16,519 nt of DNA from Kangiella sp. (GTDB lineage: Bacteria; Pseudomonadota; Gammaproteobacteria; Enterobacterales; Kangiellaceae), in assembly GCA_026195755.1 (NCBI GenBank), contig JAPHRL010000099.1, forward strand, positions 1 through 16,519, read 5' to 3'. The position numbers and the translations under genes are program-made. Under the pieces are notes generated by a model. That model made no database searches. It saw nothing but the letters and a program-made list of their open reading frames with translations, and had not been told where the DNA came from. Positions 14,683-16,519 of this stretch are shown piece by piece; the first letter of the stretch is position 1, and each line of letters starts with the position of its first letter.

Positions 14683-15441
14683 TCACCACTTTAACTCGCT
14701 GGGAGACAGACGGTTTGAATTAGAATGGATATCAGAAACCTTACCATCGCGAAGGGTCACCACACGATCGGCAATCCCACCCACCGAAGTGTTATGGGTA
14801 ATCACAACAGTCGCAGTGCCCAGCTCACGATTGACCTGCTCAATCGCTTCCAGCACTAAAATACCGGTCTGATGATCCAAAGCCCCCGTCGGCTCATCAC
14901 ATAATAGAATTTCAGGCTGCTTGGCAATCGCTCTGGCGATAGCCACCCGCTGCTGCTCACCGCCAGAAAGCTGCGCCGGGAAATGATCCTTTCTGGGTAA
15001 CAAACCAACAAGATCCAATGCTTCTTCAGGCTTAATGGGGTTTTTTGCAATCTCAGTAACCAAAGCCACATTTTCCAAAGCAGTAAGGCTCGGAATTAAA
15101 TTGTAGAACTGAAACACAAAGCCCACATGCTCGCGGCGAAAATTAGTCAACAATCCTTTGCTTTGCGAGCTTATCAGACGGTCCTTAAAATACACCTCGC
15201 CCGAAGTGGCATCATCCAATCCGCCCAGAATATTAAGCAAAGTCGATTTACCGCTACCCGACTGCCCCAGCAAAACCACCATCTCATGCTCATACACCTC
15301 AAAATCAACGCCATCCAGCGCCTTAACCTCAACCTCGCCCGTCTTATAGACCTTAGTCAGATTGTGCGCATGCAACACAGGCTTCGACTCAGCTGAGGCT
15401 GAGACAGTAGATTCTTCGTTCGTAGTTATGATTTCCGACAA
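14683..15441 (-). CDS. ABC exporter ATPase (LolD/MacB-type)
   Basis: The 252-residue protein has all nucleotide-binding motifs: Walker A GQSGSGKST (59-67), Q-loop Gln111 in FVFQFYNLIPSLT, and signature LSGGEQQRVAIARAIA (158-173). Walker B is ILLCDEPTGALD (178-189) with catalytic Glu183, and the switch is His216 in VITHN. The GEVEVKALDGVDF stretch and the TGALD motif place it in the LolD/MacB/FtsE subfamily, matching the FtsX-type permease encoded next. About 20 residues of a Ser/Thr/Glu-rich N-terminal extension precede the domain. The start is TTG at 15441 with AGGGA upstream; the next Met is inside the domain at residue 54. It heads the ATPase - permease - adaptor operon. Confidence 0.93.
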   Translation of the reverse strand: MSEIITTNEESTVSASAESKPVLHAHNLTKVYKTGEVEVKALDGVDFEVYEHEMVVLLGQSGSGKSTLLNILGGLDDATSGEVYFKDRLISSQSKGLLTNFRREHVGFVFQFYNLIPSLTALENVALVTEIAKNPIKPEEALDLVGLLPRKDHFPAQLSGGEQQRVAIARAIAKQPEILLCDEPTGALDHQTGILVLEAIEQVNRELGTATVVITHNTSVGGIADRVVTLRDGKVSDIHSNSNRLSPSELKW

Positions 15442-15474
15442 GCTCAGATCCCTGATTAAAAAACAAACACCTTT

Positions 15475-15508
15475 GATTCATAGTAAGAATCGAGCGGAGA
15501 GATAGCAA
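15475..15508 (-). promoter_or_regulatory. Probable promoter of the exporter operon, with inverted repeat around the -10
   Basis: On the minus strand TTGCTA (15508-15503) and TACTAT (15485-15480) are separated by 17 bp and lie about 40 bases before the ATPase start. The -10 is exactly framed by GATTC (15475-15479 on plus) and GAATC (15487-15491), a possible operator. Confidence 0.45.
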
Positions 15509-15545
15509 TAGAATTTTACAGGGAATGGCGATTAGATGATTTATG

Positions 15546-16004
15546 TCAGTGGGAGGGCTTATATGTTAACCAATTTGCGAGCAACTGATTCACCTTGGAT
15601 TGCTCTGCACCAACAAAGGCTACTCCTCTTGCTTTGCTGGCAGTCGAAATATAAATTAGATAAAAACCTTTCGGACCTTTACCTTCTAGAGTTGTGTAAA
15701 CATCAACTGTATAACGACTCTCGGCATAGCTTTTCACTTTCTTAAAGATTAGCTCATTATCACTATCCAGGAATTCAGTGATTGGAGGTAAGGAATCGTC
15801 CCCCCGTGGAATCCAGATCTCATGGAACCTATACTCACCATTACCTATTAGTTTAATAAAATTAAATCTAGTTAAGTCTGACTCAATAAAATCAGAGCCG
15901 ATACAATATTCTTTTTCAAATACTGGATAGCAAGCATTGCTTTTACATCCATAAGCAAAGCAAGCAAACAGTATAAGGAACAACATTAAAGCAGGATTCT
16001 TCAT
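15546..16004 (-). CDS. Putative lipoprotein of unknown function
   Basis: I do not recognise this 152-residue protein. It starts MKNPALMLFLILFACFAYGC, an export signal ending in a possible lipobox (Ala-Tyr-Gly-Cys20; the -2 Tyr is unusual). The mature part has two further Cys (25 and 34) that could form a disulfide. It is a mixed alpha/beta-looking domain with a Lys/Tyr-rich middle and ends NWLTYKPSH. A good AGAGG lies about 6 bases before the ATG at 16004. The gene is A+T-richer than the exporter operon downstream. It follows the 29-residue peptide gene by 66 bp on the same strand, and both lie just downstream of the attC site, so it may be cassette-borne. Cysteine-rich small lipoproteins are common in such regions. 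Confidence 0.7.
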   Translation of the reverse strand: MKNPALMLFLILFACFAYGCKSNACYPVFEKEYCIGSDFIESDLTRFNFIKLIGNGEYRFHEIWIPRGDDSLPPITEFLDSDNELIFKKVKSYAESRYTVDVYTTLEGKGPKGFYLIYISTASKARGVAFVGAEQSKVNQLLANWLTYKPSH

Positions 16005-16070
16005 TTACACCTCTGCGGAGTCAATTTGTTTATAAACAGATTGTTTAATTAATTATTTACTCTGACTCCA

Positions 16071-16160
16071 TTAATTATGTAGCTCTTGCTGTAACTGTTC
16101 ATTTGAAAATCCGACTAGGGCAAACAAAATAACTAATAACAAAACCATTCTTATTAACAT
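16071..16160 (-). CDS. Small 29-residue membrane peptide
   Basis: A short frame reads MLIRMVLLLVILFALVGFSN followed by EQLQQELHN and a TAA stop. GGAG lies 5 bases before the ATG, as good as any ribosome-binding site in this window. Residues 4-18 form one hydrophobic helix, and the polar, Gln/Glu-rich tail would be short. It could be a single-pass membrane peptide or an export signal with a tiny mature part. It is the first frame after the attC site and lies upstream of the lipoprotein gene. Such small peptides cannot be assigned a function from sequence. The strong ribosome-binding site and clean hydrophobic segment argue that it is real. Confidence 0.5.
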   Translation of the reverse strand: MLIRMVLLLVILFALVGFSNEQLQQELHN

Positions 16161-16211
16161 TTCTTCTCCATTTGCGAGCCTGTTGAGTTAGACTCTATCC
16201 AATTATTTCAA

Positions 16212-16273
16212 GTATAACGCTCATGCTAAGCGGCGCAGTGTACTGCGTCCATAGCTTGAGCACCTTGTTATAG
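16212..16273 (-). other. Integron attC recombination site
   Basis: The minus strand reads, in order: R'' box CTATAAC (16273-16267), spacer AAGGT, and L'' arm GCTCAAGC (16261-16254). A variable central hairpin with GACGCAG-TACA-CTGCGCC follows. Then come the L' arm beginning GCTTAGCATGAGC (16231-16219) and the R' box GTTATAC (16218-16212). The boxes pair over 6 bp (TATAAC/GTTATA), and GCTCA/TGAGC and GCTA/TAGC pair further in with single A:A-type mismatches, the imperfect folded form that integrases recognise. Order, spacing and core sequence match classic attC sites (compare aadA-type TAACAA...TTCAAGC...GCTTA...AAGCGTTA). The stop codon of the small gene upstream (TAA) lies inside the R'' box, as in real cassettes. 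The exchange point would be between G16218 and T16217. Confidence 0.78.
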
Positions 16274-16507
16274 GGCTTTGTCATTAAAAACGATAATACT
16301 AGTATCCGACAAAGCCTCGTTAGTATCATTTATATGCTCGTGCTCAAAACTATCAGGATTATTTTCCATGTCCTGAGCGATATTATTTAGAGCGCTTGCC
16401 AACTCTCGTAAATCATCAGGGTTTGCAACAAATGTAATCTCTGCAAGATCAGAGGGCGTTTCAGAACCTACTTCCACCTGTTCTTTTGTATATCCGTAAA
16501 CTTTCAT
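16268..16507 (-). CDS. Small protein resembling Imm32-family immunity proteins (gene cassette)
   Basis: The 79-residue cytoplasmic protein starts MKVYGYTKEQ and contains ITFVANPDDLRELASALNNI, then DSFEHEHIND and a final SIIVFND strand. This order (short strand, TFVA-type strand, DLRxLA helix, HEH, final beta strand) resembles immunity protein family Imm32. That is recollection of a pattern, not a search result. Such proteins neutralise polymorphic or contact-dependent toxins, but no toxin gene is in view. The ATG at 16507 has GGGG a few bases upstream. The stop codon is buried in the attC site, so this is a one-gene integron cassette. Orphan immunity-like genes are frequent cassette cargo. 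Confidence 0.72.
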   Translation of the reverse strand: MKVYGYTKEQVEVGSETPSDLAEITFVANPDDLRELASALNNIAQDMENNPDSFEHEHINDTNEALSDTSIIVFNDKAL

Positions 16508-16519
16508 TTAAACCCCAAA

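Noticed and set aside
16187..16193. GTTAGAC on the plus strand as the R' box of a second, opposite attC
   Set aside because: No matching R'' box (GTCTAAC-type) or hairpin arm lies within 60-130 bp upstream on that strand.

Overview
The window looks like the chromosome of a marine-type gammaproteobacterium. The evidence is an E. coli-like PpsA with its PpsR regulator, an AstE-type desuccinylase, RmuC, a LolD/FtsX-type exporter, a CHASE/GGDEF sensor and moderate G+C. A Kangiella-like genus is my guess from general resemblance and was not tested. Nearly all genes are on the minus strand; ppsR is the only clear plus-strand gene.

Left part (1-5260): the N-terminal part of an acyl-CoA ligase runs off the left edge, behind a GNAT acetyltransferase in one operon. 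Next come an acidic lipoprotein built from 11-residue repeats, and the divergent pair ppsA/ppsR, which is PEP synthase and the kinase/phosphorylase that switches it off and on. Between the convergent ends of ppsR and astE lies a ~290-bp element with long terminal inverted repeats, resembling a non-autonomous mobile element.

Centre (5262-9460): a tight operon rmuC - M23 peptidase - astE has a promoter upstream of rmuC. Upstream of that promoter are about 550 bp without a gene, densely packed with short hairpins. Several share the loop TCCT (AGGA on the other strand). A 58-bp copy of the 3' end and terminator of tRNA-Arg(ACG) is embedded there, and the tRNA gene itself follows with its own promoter.

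Right part (9590-16519): an A+T-rich membrane diguanylate cyclase is preceded by a G8 tract at the ribosome-binding position. A three-gene exporter operon follows (ATPase, 8-TM permease, periplasmic adaptor). The right end is A+T-rich accessory DNA with an unrecognised lipoprotein, an unlisted 29-residue membrane peptide, and a small Imm32-like gene whose stop codon lies inside a well-formed integron attC site. This suggests a gene-cassette array entering from the right; no integrase is in the window.

The observations most worth following are the attC site with its cassette genes, the hairpin array with the tRNA-end duplication, and the inverted-repeat element behind ppsR.
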